6,455 nt of DNA from UBA5266 sp002411545 (GTDB lineage: Bacteria > Bacteroidota > Bacteroidia > Bacteroidales > WCHB1-69), in contig JAQUWC010000099.1 in NCBI GenBank assembly GCA_028693085.1, forward strand, positions 1 to 6,455, given 5' to 3'. The notes under the pieces are model-generated. The model searched no databases. It saw only the letters and a program-made list of their open reading frames with translations, and was not told the origin of the DNA. Positions 1 to 4,723 of the stretch are shown piece after piece; the first letter of the stretch is position 1, and every line of letters starts with the position of its first letter. The position numbers and the translations under genes were made by a program.

Positions 1-966
1 TATGGCTGCTTCTATACCAAAAATTCTTTTTGTGCCTTCAGACTGCAATTCTTCCGGTAAATTGTATGTTTCTTCTCCTCTTTCATTTTGTACTTTATGA
101 TTAAAATCTGTTTTAAGAGTTGTAAAAAAAGGGTCTTTCCTAATTTTTTCCTTCTCTTGTTCTGCCACTGTATTACTATTTAAAAAGGAATCAACAACTT
201 TTTGTGGCATTTCTTCTTTTTCAGTTTGTGTATTCACATCAACTATATTAAAATCCGCTTCACGAACAAAATCTAATAAATAAGATTTAATGTCTTTATC
301 TTTCAACATTTGTTTTTCTGCATATTGGAACATTCTTGTGCGAGGTTCAACAATGGGCATTATCTGATTTTTTATCCATTCTTTAGCTACATCTATGATA
401 GGGATGTTAATATTAACCTTATCTCTTGCTGCAAAGAATGACATGTTTTTTAAACATTCAACAGCCATTTTCTCTTTCGCGACCGAACTGATTTTCACAG
501 CAGCAGGATTAAATGTGATGATAGATTGTGAATCTTTTAATTCCCTTTCAAATAACATGGTCGGTTGAACACTTTTATAGTATGACAGCTTTTCAAAATA
601 TACCTGTTTTTCGTCCAATTCCAATTGATACCAATATTTCGTACTATCGACGTAAAAGATCAATTCAAAGGTTGATGGCTCGTTAGGTGTAAGGTTATCC
701 AATTTAAATGGAATCACTCTGGTTTCTTCGTCCATATCATCAGGTTTTTCGAACCAAAAATGATGAAGGAAACCAAACGCTTCCAATAAATTTGACTTTC
801 CAGAAGCATTGGCCCCATAAACCATCGCAAAGCGAAGTAAACGCACTCCTTCAGCTACTTCCACTACCTGTATATCTTCGGCAAAAGTATCTTTGGTGGC
901 TTCAAAACTAAATGTAACCTCTTCTTTAAAAGATAGAAAGTTCTTTATCTTAAGTTCTTGTATCAT
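1..966 (-). CDS. AAA15-family ATPase, RloA/AbiLi-like (3' end outside window)
   Basis: ATP-binding protein of the AAA15 / RloA type, often found inside type I restriction loci and commonly paired with a TOPRIM-domain RloB protein. The open frame runs from ATG at 966 to base 1 without a stop, giving 322 residues of a family usually somewhat over 400. The N-terminus (MIQELKIKNFLSFKEEVTFS) is the typical first strand of SMC/RecF/OLD-like ATPases. Walker A is GANASGKS at residues 51-58, and an ABC-signature-like LQSEGTKRIF lies at about 307-316, right before the window ends. Walker B and the switch histidine should lie in the missing part. The start is supported by a Bacteroidota -7 element at 992-999 about 25 bases upstream. 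The gene is separated from the Ubl genes by 113 bases and is probably transcribed on its own. Family assignment is firm; the RloA name and a defence role are inferred from context. Confidence 0.85.
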   Translation of the reverse strand, partial: MIQELKIKNFLSFKEEVTFSFEATKDTFAEDIQVVEVAEGVRLLRFAMVYGANASGKSNLLEAFGFLHHFWFEKPDDMDEETRVIPFKLDNLTPNEPSTFELIFYVDSTKYWYQLELDEKQVYFEKLSYYKSVQPTMLFERELKDSQSIITFNPAAVKISSVAKEKMAVECLKNMSFFAARDKVNINIPIIDVAKEWIKNQIMPIVEPRTRMFQYAEKQMLKDKDIKSYLLDFVREADFNIVDVNTQTEKEEMPQKVVDSFLNSNTVAEQEKEKIRKDPFFTTLKTDFNHKVQNERGEETYNLPEELQSEGTKRIFGIEAAI

Positions 967-991
967 ATCTTCAATATTAAATTTTGGATTG

Positions 992-999
992 CAAAAGTA
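992..999 (-). promoter_or_regulatory. Bacteroidota-type -7 promoter element for the AAA15 ATPase
   Basis: Read on the minus strand this is TACTTTTG, an exact match to the Bacteroidota primary-sigma -7 consensus TAnnTTTG. It would start transcription around 985 and give a leader of about 20 bases. I see no clear TTTG -33 box at the usual distance of about 19-21 bases, so the call rests on the -7 match and its position. Confidence 0.5.
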
Positions 1000-1019
1000 C
1001 AAATAAAAACGAGAATAAT

Positions 1020-1042
1020 ACTATTTTATTTTACAAAATAGT
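1020..1042 (-). terminator. AT-rich inverted repeat between the Ubl genes and the ATPase, possible terminator
   Basis: A perfect 8-bp stem, ACTATTTT (1020-1027) with AAAATAGT (1035-1042), encloses a 7-base loop. It lies 37 bases past the stop of the DUF6527-like gene and before the ATPase promoter, where a terminator for the upstream operon would be expected. The stem is almost purely A/T. The clean T-run (1045-1050) is on the plus-strand side, while in the minus direction only a mixed T-rich stretch follows. It may be weak or bidirectional. Confidence 0.3.
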
Positions 1043-1079
1043 AGTTTTTTGTGTAAATATTAAAAATAGAAACAAATAA

Positions 1080-1379
1080 TCACCACCATAAAAACTTTCT
1101 TATCTTTTTTCTTTGATTATTTTTAGCCCAAATAATATTATCATTTTTTATCCAATAATGACTTTTGCAGGGTAAATTCCAATTACCAATAGAAGGTGAT
1201 AAGGAGACTGTTTTTCCATTATATGAAAAAATCCATCCAAATTTTTCTTCAAATGGTGTAACAATTTCATTACCACAACCACACGGACATTTGTGTATTG
1301 CTGTCCCATATTTAATAGAAATATATAATACACCATCTTTGATCTCGAGTGGAATTGTATCTAAAAAAACATGTTTCAT
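1080..1379 (-). CDS. DUF6527-like small zinc-binding protein of the Ubl cassette
   Basis: A 99-residue protein with a likely metal site: C31, C33 and C35 in CPCGCG, then C71 and H74 in PCKSHYWI. A C-x-C-x-C knuckle followed about 35 residues later by CxxH, with the SLSPSIGN stretch (59-66) just before it, is the pattern I associate with DUF6527. As I recall, that family is found beside ThiF-type and multiubiquitin proteins. Its biochemical role is not known to me; treble-clef or RING-like E3-type adaptors have been proposed for small Cys/His proteins in such operons, and that would be an inference here. It starts 2 bases after the stop of the E1-like gene, so the two are almost certainly co-transcribed and coupled. 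It has no Shine-Dalgarno sequence and ends in KFLWW. The family call is made from memory of motifs. Confidence 0.75.
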   Translation of the reverse strand: MKHVFLDTIPLEIKDGVLYISIKYGTAIHKCPCGCGNEIVTPFEEKFGWIFSYNGKTVSLSPSIGNWNLPCKSHYWIKNDNIIWAKNNQRKKIRKFLWW

Positions 1380-1381
1380 GG

Positions 1382-2563
1382 TTAACTTTTTACTAAAATC
1401 ATATCATTAATCGATAAGACTGACTGAAAATAAGGTCCCAAATCACAATAAAACTCTTTTGTTTGTTTCCATTTAATTATGGCAAAAATTGCATTTAAAG
1501 CATTTAATTCTGCAACCTGAATATTGGTTTTGTATTCATTATTTTCCATTTCTCCTTGAGGAATGAATTGTTTAATGTTTTCATACTCATCATTAAAACA
1601 ATAAATTGTTCTAATCTGTCCAGAAATTTTAGAATCTTTAACATATAGTCCAATTCCTGTATCTATAAATGGAATCTTATTTAAAGCCAAATATTCTACT
1701 ATTAAATTCCTCTTTACTTCATTGTCAATACATATAAAAACAAAATCAAAATTTTTTAATATTTCATCAATATTATCTTCATTTATAAACACATTGTGAG
1801 GAATTATACCTTCTCGAATATTAGAATATATGTTTGCAAAATATTTAACTTTATCTAGACTATCATTCAACCTATCAATTGAAGGAGCTCCTGGAGCACG
1901 AAATGCATTGTGTGTACAGAATTTATCTCCATCAAATAAGTGAATTTCTTTAACAGGCGTTTTGCTTAAAAAATCTAAAATGTAAGAACCAGTACCGCCA
2001 AGTCCAATAATTGCAACCTTTTCATCTTTAAGTTTATTGTTGATTTCTTGAATGTCGTACCTTGATGACCATGTGTCAATATATTTGAATGGAGATTCAG
2101 TGGTTGAATTTATCATAGGTTTGAATGTTTTAGCAGTAATATTGGGATTTAATACCATTGCAGGACGAGAAATAATTGACTCATATCGAATAACTTTTTC
2201 ATAATACGAAACCTCAATATTTCCACTTGGTTTGTTTGATAAATAGTGATTTATGATTATTCCATTACCAAGATCTTTTCTATTTGAATTATTAACGACT
2301 CCCACTAAATGAGTTCCATCAATATTACATGGATATTCCCCAATTAAAAATGCTGTATGATCAAATGGTTTGTTTAATACATTGCCACTTAGATTCATTT
2401 TCACAACAAACGCACCATCATCTTTAACTTCAACTTTTCCGTTTATATTAGCGACATAAGGAATATGGTGGATAATTAAATATCCACCACGTTCCTCTAA
2501 TTCGTATCCTTCATTTTGAAGTTTACGCAAATCTTCATTATGATTGATTAGTTCCTGTAACAT
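1382..2563 (-). CDS. E1-like ThiF-fold adenylyltransferase with N-terminal DUF6791-like domain
   Basis: A 393-residue protein. The C-terminal half (about 165-393) is a ThiF/E1 Rossmann domain: the nucleotide loop is GLGGTGS at 187-193, D211 and D213 follow the second strand (HLFDGD), and N219 and R222 in HNAFRAPGA take the place of the NxxR adenylation motif. FICIDN at 276-281 matches the conserved (A/C)xDN strand end. Such enzymes activate the C-terminus of a ubiquitin-like protein with ATP. Residues 1 to about 160 form a separate domain with HTAFLIGEYPC at 69-79 and YEKVIRYESI at 121-130, resembling DUF6791, which is characteristic of ThiF proteins partnered with multiubiquitin proteins. 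C79, C322 and C373 are candidate thioester cysteines; I cannot pick one. The start overlaps the Ubl gene by 26 bases, indicating coupled translation. The next Met is only at residue 56, so this start is kept. Confidence 0.87.
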   Translation of the reverse strand: MLQELINHNEDLRKLQNEGYELEERGGYLIIHHIPYVANINGKVEVKDDGAFVVKMNLSGNVLNKPFDHTAFLIGEYPCNIDGTHLVGVVNNSNRKDLGNGIIINHYLSNKPSGNIEVSYYEKVIRYESIISRPAMVLNPNITAKTFKPMINSTTESPFKYIDTWSSRYDIQEINNKLKDEKVAIIGLGGTGSYILDFLSKTPVKEIHLFDGDKFCTHNAFRAPGAPSIDRLNDSLDKVKYFANIYSNIREGIIPHNVFINEDNIDEILKNFDFVFICIDNEVKRNLIVEYLALNKIPFIDTGIGLYVKDSKISGQIRTIYCFNDEYENIKQFIPQGEMENNEYKTNIQVAELNALNAIFAIIKWKQTKEFYCDLGPYFQSVLSINDMILVKS

Positions 2564-2984
2564 TGAATATCATTTTATTACAAACTAACACACTTTGTCC
2601 TTTTACGAGAAATCCTTCTCTGTTTTCTTTTGGTCCACTGGAATAAGTTATTGTATAGGCTTTATTACCTTCTACATTGCCATAAGACAAAACAACTAAA
2701 TCATCATACGAAATCTGGAGTTTATTCCAAATATGTTCACGTGCATTAACAATAATAATAATTTCTGCTTTATCTTTTGAATAGAATTTTTCTATTCCAG
2801 GATTAGATAAATCTATCTCCTGATCTTCAAGAATAAGTTCGTCAGAACCTGGTCCTTTCGATTGAAGATATAAATCGGTAGATGGATCAATTCCACCAAG
2901 ATTTTTAATTTCAGATCCTTTTATCAATGAATGTTCCCATTTATAGTTTACACCATTGATCATCAAATGTAATTTTTTTTGCAT
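2538..2984 (-). CDS. Tandem ubiquitin-like (multiubiquitin) beta-grasp protein
   Basis: A 148-residue protein that reads as two consecutive beta-grasp domains. Domain 1 (about 4-70) opens with LHLMINGVNYKW, has GSEIKNLGGI, and ends with IDLSNPGIEKFYS, the multiubiquitin-domain pattern. Domain 2 (about 73-148) opens with EIIIIVNAREHIW, continues ISYDDLVVLSYG and YTITYSSGP, and ends MIFNVTGTNQS, the usual C-terminal module of this family. It would be the modifier activated by the E1-like enzyme encoded next. There is no C-terminal Gly-Gly, which canonical ubiquitin needs for conjugation, so the natural end may be processed or the chemistry may differ. The A/T-rich leader has no Shine-Dalgarno sequence. 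It follows the small basic gene after 76 bases without a clear terminator, and its end overlaps the E1-like gene by 26 bases. Confidence 0.8.
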   Translation of the reverse strand: MQKKLHLMINGVNYKWEHSLIKGSEIKNLGGIDPSTDLYLQSKGPGSDELILEDQEIDLSNPGIEKFYSKDKAEIIIIVNAREHIWNKLQISYDDLVVLSYGNVEGNKAYTITYSSGPKENREGFLVKGQSVLVCNKMIFNVTGTNQS

Positions 2985-3060
2985 ATGTATTAAATTTTAA
3001 TTTATAATAAATCAGGGTTTATTGAACGTGAGAACTACCAAGAAAACTCGTTGGAACATT

Positions 3061-3195
3061 TTACTTTTTTTTATTAGTTCCTTTTCCTTTCGAAGTATTA
3101 GGTGTCGATCTGTAATGTGCAGGGACTTGAACTCCATCATCCTTTGTATGAGGATGAACATATACTTTTTTCTTTCCTTCTTCTGTTTTAGCCAT
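3061..3195 (-). CDS. Small lysine-rich hypothetical protein (44 aa)
   Basis: A short open frame from ATG at 3195 to TAA at 3061-3063. It is supported by an exact AAAGGAGGT ribosome site 8 bases upstream. The protein is hydrophilic and basic: 10 of 44 residues are Lys, clustered at both ends (GKKK, NKKK). The core VYVHPHTKDDGVQVPAHYRS (11-30) resembles a short recurrent motif (V-x-x-[HY]-T-[RK]-x-D-G-[TV]-x-V-x-x-[HY]-x-R-S) that I recall from many small bacterial proteins of unknown function. There is no membrane segment or signal peptide. It is the first gene ahead of the Ubl gene, 76 bases away, and could share its transcript. Its function is unknown; a DNA- or RNA-binding role, or a role as a modification target, would be guesses. 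Confidence 0.75.
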   Translation of the reverse strand: MAKTEEGKKKVYVHPHTKDDGVQVPAHYRSTPNTSKGKGTNKKK

Positions 3196-3203
3196 ACTAT
3201 GAT

Positions 3204-3212
3204 ACCTCCTTT
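3204..3212 (-). promoter_or_regulatory. Consensus Shine-Dalgarno site of the 44-aa gene
   Basis: On the minus strand this reads AAAGGAGGT, complementary to the 16S rRNA 3' end, with 8 bases to the ATG at 3195. It is the only strong site of this kind among the genes here; the others have A/T-rich leaders as is usual in Bacteroidota. It fixes the start of the small gene and makes that gene stand out as possibly acquired from a lineage that relies on such sites, or as highly expressed. Confidence 0.8.
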
Positions 3213-3241
3213 CCTGATAATTTTAATTTGATTATTAACTC

Positions 3242-3265
3242 AAAGAGAACTTAAAGCTTCTCTTT
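3242..3265. repeat. Inverted repeat, 8-bp stem
   Basis: AAAGAGAA (3242-3249) and TTCTCTTT (3258-3265) pair perfectly around an 8-base loop. It lies 30 bases upstream of the Shine-Dalgarno site of the 44-aa gene. On the plus strand a short T-run follows (to 3267), but no plus-strand gene ends here. In the minus direction it would form a leader hairpin or a weak terminator for read-through from the phosphatase gene. Confidence 0.5.
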
Positions 3266-3270
3266 TTAGC

Positions 3271-3288
3271 TTGTCATTTTTATGACAA
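3271..3288. repeat. Inverted repeat TTGTCAT-4-ATGACAA
   Basis: A perfect 7-bp stem with a 4-base T loop, only 5 bases from the 3242-3265 hairpin. The half-site TTGTCA also forms the short palindrome at 3462-3474, so this could be an operator-type sequence as well as an RNA hairpin. Role inferred from symmetry only. Confidence 0.45.
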
Positions 3289-3359
3289 TAAAATAGTATA
3301 CAATCCATATGCCAAGATTTAATTTTATTTTAAAAAATAACATAAATAATGCAAATGAC

Positions 3360-3389
3360 AGAAAGTAATATATATTTATACTACTTTCT
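3360..3389. repeat. Inverted repeat, 8-bp stem with AT-rich loop
   Basis: AGAAAGTA (3360-3367) and TACTTTCT (3382-3389) are exact complements around a 14-base A/T loop. It sits downstream of the phosphatase gene and hsdS remnant C in the minus direction, so it could act as a weak end signal for that transcript. No clean T-run follows at once. Confidence 0.35.
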
Positions 3390-3422
3390 ATAAATAAATA
3401 TGACGATGTTTATGCAGTTATG

Positions 3423-3500
3423 TCAGTTTTTAAATGTCACCTCCCCACTCATTAACTTTGGTGACAAATTGTCATGTAAGACTATAGATGTCCTGATTTA
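3423..3500 (-). pseudogene. hsdS 3'-end remnant C
   Basis: Orphan C-terminal fragment of a type I R-M specificity gene. Reading down from 3497 the frame gives IRT, three variable residues, then LHDNLSPKLMSGEV and a divergent tail TFKN with stop TGA at 3423-3425. It aligns without gaps to the end of the intact HsdS (IRTLTALRDTLLPKLMSGEV). The codon just before IRT is TAA where the intact gene has CAA, so the frame is broken; further upstream I see no similarity. At DNA level 3439-3461 matches 4641-4663 with one difference. The fragment has no start and lies 107 bases past the phosphatase stop. It is left over from an older hsdS allele and is different from both other copies. Confidence 0.8.
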
Positions 3501-3607
3501 GATGGTATTGTTTATTTAATATTATATCTTTATTTTATTCAATTGTACTTTCTGTAATTAGTTGATTTTTAGTTTGTATTTTCTTATGTCATCATTCATT
3601 TTATATT
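3501..3607. other. Spacer between phosphatase gene and hsdS remnant C
   Basis: About 107 A/T-rich bases with no gene, no GC-rich hairpin and no promoter consensus that I can see. The upstream boundary of the similarity to hsdS falls at its lower edge (about 3500), so a recombination junction may lie here. Confidence 0.4.
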
Positions 3608-4093
3608 TTACATATTCATCAGAAAATCCCAATTATTATTCATATATGCGGCTATCCCTCTACCTGGTTGATAATATTGATAAAGTTTGATAAATTCTTT
3701 TGATGCAGCCGGATAAGACTCATTGTTAATAATACCTTTTCTAGCCATGTAAATCAAAGCAATAGATGGAGACCTTGACTGTCCTTGGTTACAATGAATG
3801 AGTATTTTGTTCATTTCAATATATTTCTCAATAAAATTTATTGCAGCTTTCATTATTGGATTGGTGTATGTTGGATGTAACTCCTGTTCCATATCCACCA
3901 TGTTCAATACAAGGTGCTTGTTATTTTCCAAAATTAAATAGTTCGGATGTGATTTGGGTAAACTCCCCTTGTATCCAACTGCTTTTATATGGCAGGGATG
4001 TTTACAGGCATGAATAATTACCCAACCGTCCGGTGCATTAAAATTGCAATCTTGCTCAGAACCAACATATATTTTATCATATATCTGCAACAT
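3608..4093 (-). CDS. Dual-specificity-type protein tyrosine phosphatase
   Basis: A 161-residue single-domain cytoplasmic protein. The cysteine-phosphatase P-loop HCNQGQSR (H100, C101, R107) fits HCx5R, and the following SPSIALIYMA helix is typical of dual-specificity phosphatases. D67 in NMVDMEQE, 34 residues before the Cys, is the likely general acid. The protein would remove phosphate from Ser/Thr/Tyr or from another small phosphorylated target; the substrate is unknown and no kinase is visible in the window. There is no signal peptide or membrane segment. Its ATG lies 2 bases after the stop of hsdS remnant B, so it was probably once translated as the gene directly behind that older hsdS allele. 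It now most likely rides on the hsdS transcript. Family assignment is firm; a defence-related role is only suggested by location. Confidence 0.85.
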   Translation of the reverse strand: MLQIYDKIYVGSEQDCNFNAPDGWVIIHACKHPCHIKAVGYKGSLPKSHPNYLILENNKHLVLNMVDMEQELHPTYTNPIMKAAINFIEKYIEMNKILIHCNQGQSRSPSIALIYMARKGIINNESYPAASKEFIKLYQYYQPGRGIAAYMNNNWDFLMNM

Positions 4094-4095
4094 AC

Positions 4096-4200
4096 TTAAT
4101 CGTATTTTATCGTTACCTCCCCACTCATCAACTTCGGCAACAGTGTATCCCGTAATTGTGTGCGGATTTTGGATTGATTATTTTTTACTCTTTTGCCCAT
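4096..4200 (-). pseudogene. hsdS 3'-end remnant B
   Basis: Orphan C-terminal fragment of another hsdS allele. The frame read down from about 4200 gives GKRVKNNQSKIRTQ and then LRDTLLPKLMSGEV with the tail TIKYD and stop TAA at 4096-4098. It corresponds to the last ~35 residues of the intact HsdS, is two residues shorter between IRT and LRD, and has a different tail. The 20 bases 4115-4134 are identical to 4641-4660. The similarity begins about where the preceding membrane-protein gene ends (stop at 4212-4214) and is out of frame with that gene. An in-frame ATG at 4198-4200 could in principle express a 34-residue peptide, but it lacks a ribosome site. This is best read as a relic left when the rest of this hsdS was replaced. 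Confidence 0.85.
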
Positions 4201-4211
4201 GAATTTGTGCT

Positions 4212-4610
4212 TTATTTGTTTTCTTCCATAAAATCATTGATTCTTGAAAAATTCTTCCAATCATCTTTTTCAAATTTGCAGGTTGAATTTTCATCTTCAT
4301 TTTTTAAATGTCTAAGCATAGTTTTTTTCCATTCCTTTCTTATTTCATAAGGCAAATACCATTTATTTACATAATACAACTGCTCATTAAATAAGCCGAG
4401 AAGATCAAGTTTCAATATTTTTTCATCATCGTATTTTTTCATCTGATTTTCACGAACTATTCTTCTGTAATCAGCAATACATTTGTGCATCACCGTTAGA
4501 TAATTCGTTCTAATATTGAAAAATAGTCCTATTAATGCTAAAAACACTCCAACAGCAGTAATTATATCTATTATTCTGTCAAACGTAAGGGAACAATTTA
4601 ATATCATCAT
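4212..4610 (-). CDS. Small single-pass membrane protein, function unknown
   Basis: A 132-residue protein with one predicted membrane helix near the N-terminus (about 13-32, DIITAVGVFLALIGLFF) and a charged, mostly helical cytoplasmic part. The segment LLGLFNEQLYYVNKWYLP (70-87) followed by EIRKEWKKTM resembles the soluble part of small one-helix proteins often annotated as hypothetical in Bacteroidota defence loci. I recognise no catalytic motif. It starts 14 bases after the hsdS stop, with a second Met at codon 2, so the exact start may be 4607. It has no Shine-Dalgarno sequence. It is probably co-transcribed with dinD and hsdS. Position as the first cargo gene behind hsdS suggests an accessory or abortive-infection role; this is inference. 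Confidence 0.7.
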   Translation of the reverse strand: MMILNCSLTFDRIIDIITAVGVFLALIGLFFNIRTNYLTVMHKCIADYRRIVRENQMKKYDDEKILKLDLLGLFNEQLYYVNKWYLPYEIRKEWKKTMLRHLKNEDENSTCKFEKDDWKNFSRINDFMEENK

Positions 4611-4624
4611 GATTTTATTATTTA

Positions 4625-4723
4625 TTAATTTTCTACCCTCACCTCCCCACTCATCAACTTTGGCAATAAAGTATCACGCAAAGCAGTGAGGGTGCGGATT
4701 TGGGTTTGGTTTTTTGCAATTTT
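4625..4723 (-). repeat. hsdS 3'-end repeat, intact copy A
   Basis: This is the part of the intact hsdS that recurs in direct orientation as remnants B (4096-4200) and C (3423-3500). The best conserved core is 4641-4666, encoding LLPKLMSGEV; spacing between cores is 526 bases to B and 676 to C. Flanking residues differ between copies, so these are related alleles and not fresh duplicates. Confidence 0.8.

Larger units (their letters stand above)
3196..3422. other. Gene-poor, structured stretch ahead of the small-protein/Ubl operon
   Basis: No convincing gene was found. The stretch holds three inverted repeats (3242-3265, 3271-3288, 3360-3389) and, together with the neighbouring hsdS remnant and the sequence up to 3591, eight copies by my count of TGTCA or its complement TGACA. 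It should contain the promoter for the 44-aa gene and probably the Ubl operon. However, I find no exact TAnnTTTG element, only loose A/T-rich matches. A regulated leader or a small structured RNA are both possible. Confidence 0.4.

Noticed and set aside
708..911. Plus-strand open frame of 67 codons
   Set aside because: It lies wholly opposite the AAA15 ATPase gene, whose Walker A and signature motifs prove the minus strand; the plus-strand product has no recognisable features.
1148..1410. Open frames on both strands overlapping the DUF6527-like gene
   Set aside because: They are alternative-frame shadows of a gene with a clear Cys/His motif and tight operon spacing.
3022..3231. Plus-strand open frame of 69 codons
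   Set aside because: It is antisense to the 44-aa gene, which has a perfect ribosome site; the plus-strand product is low-complexity and hydrophobic, with no start signal.
3266..3343. Minus-strand 25-residue hydrophobic peptide frame (starting MLFFKIKLNLG), toxin-like at first sight
   Set aside because: It has no ribosome site, is very AT-rich, and overlaps the 3271-3288 hairpin; frames like this arise by chance in such sequence.
4156..4350. Plus-strand open frame of 64 codons
   Set aside because: It is opposite the 132-aa membrane protein gene and hsdS remnant B, with no independent support.
3439..4666. The repeated hsdS-end core, considered as attachment sites of an integrase or as a CRISPR-like array
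   Set aside because: There is no integrase gene in the window, spacing is irregular (526 and 676 bases), and copies differ in a way that fits divergent coding alleles and not exact target-site duplications.
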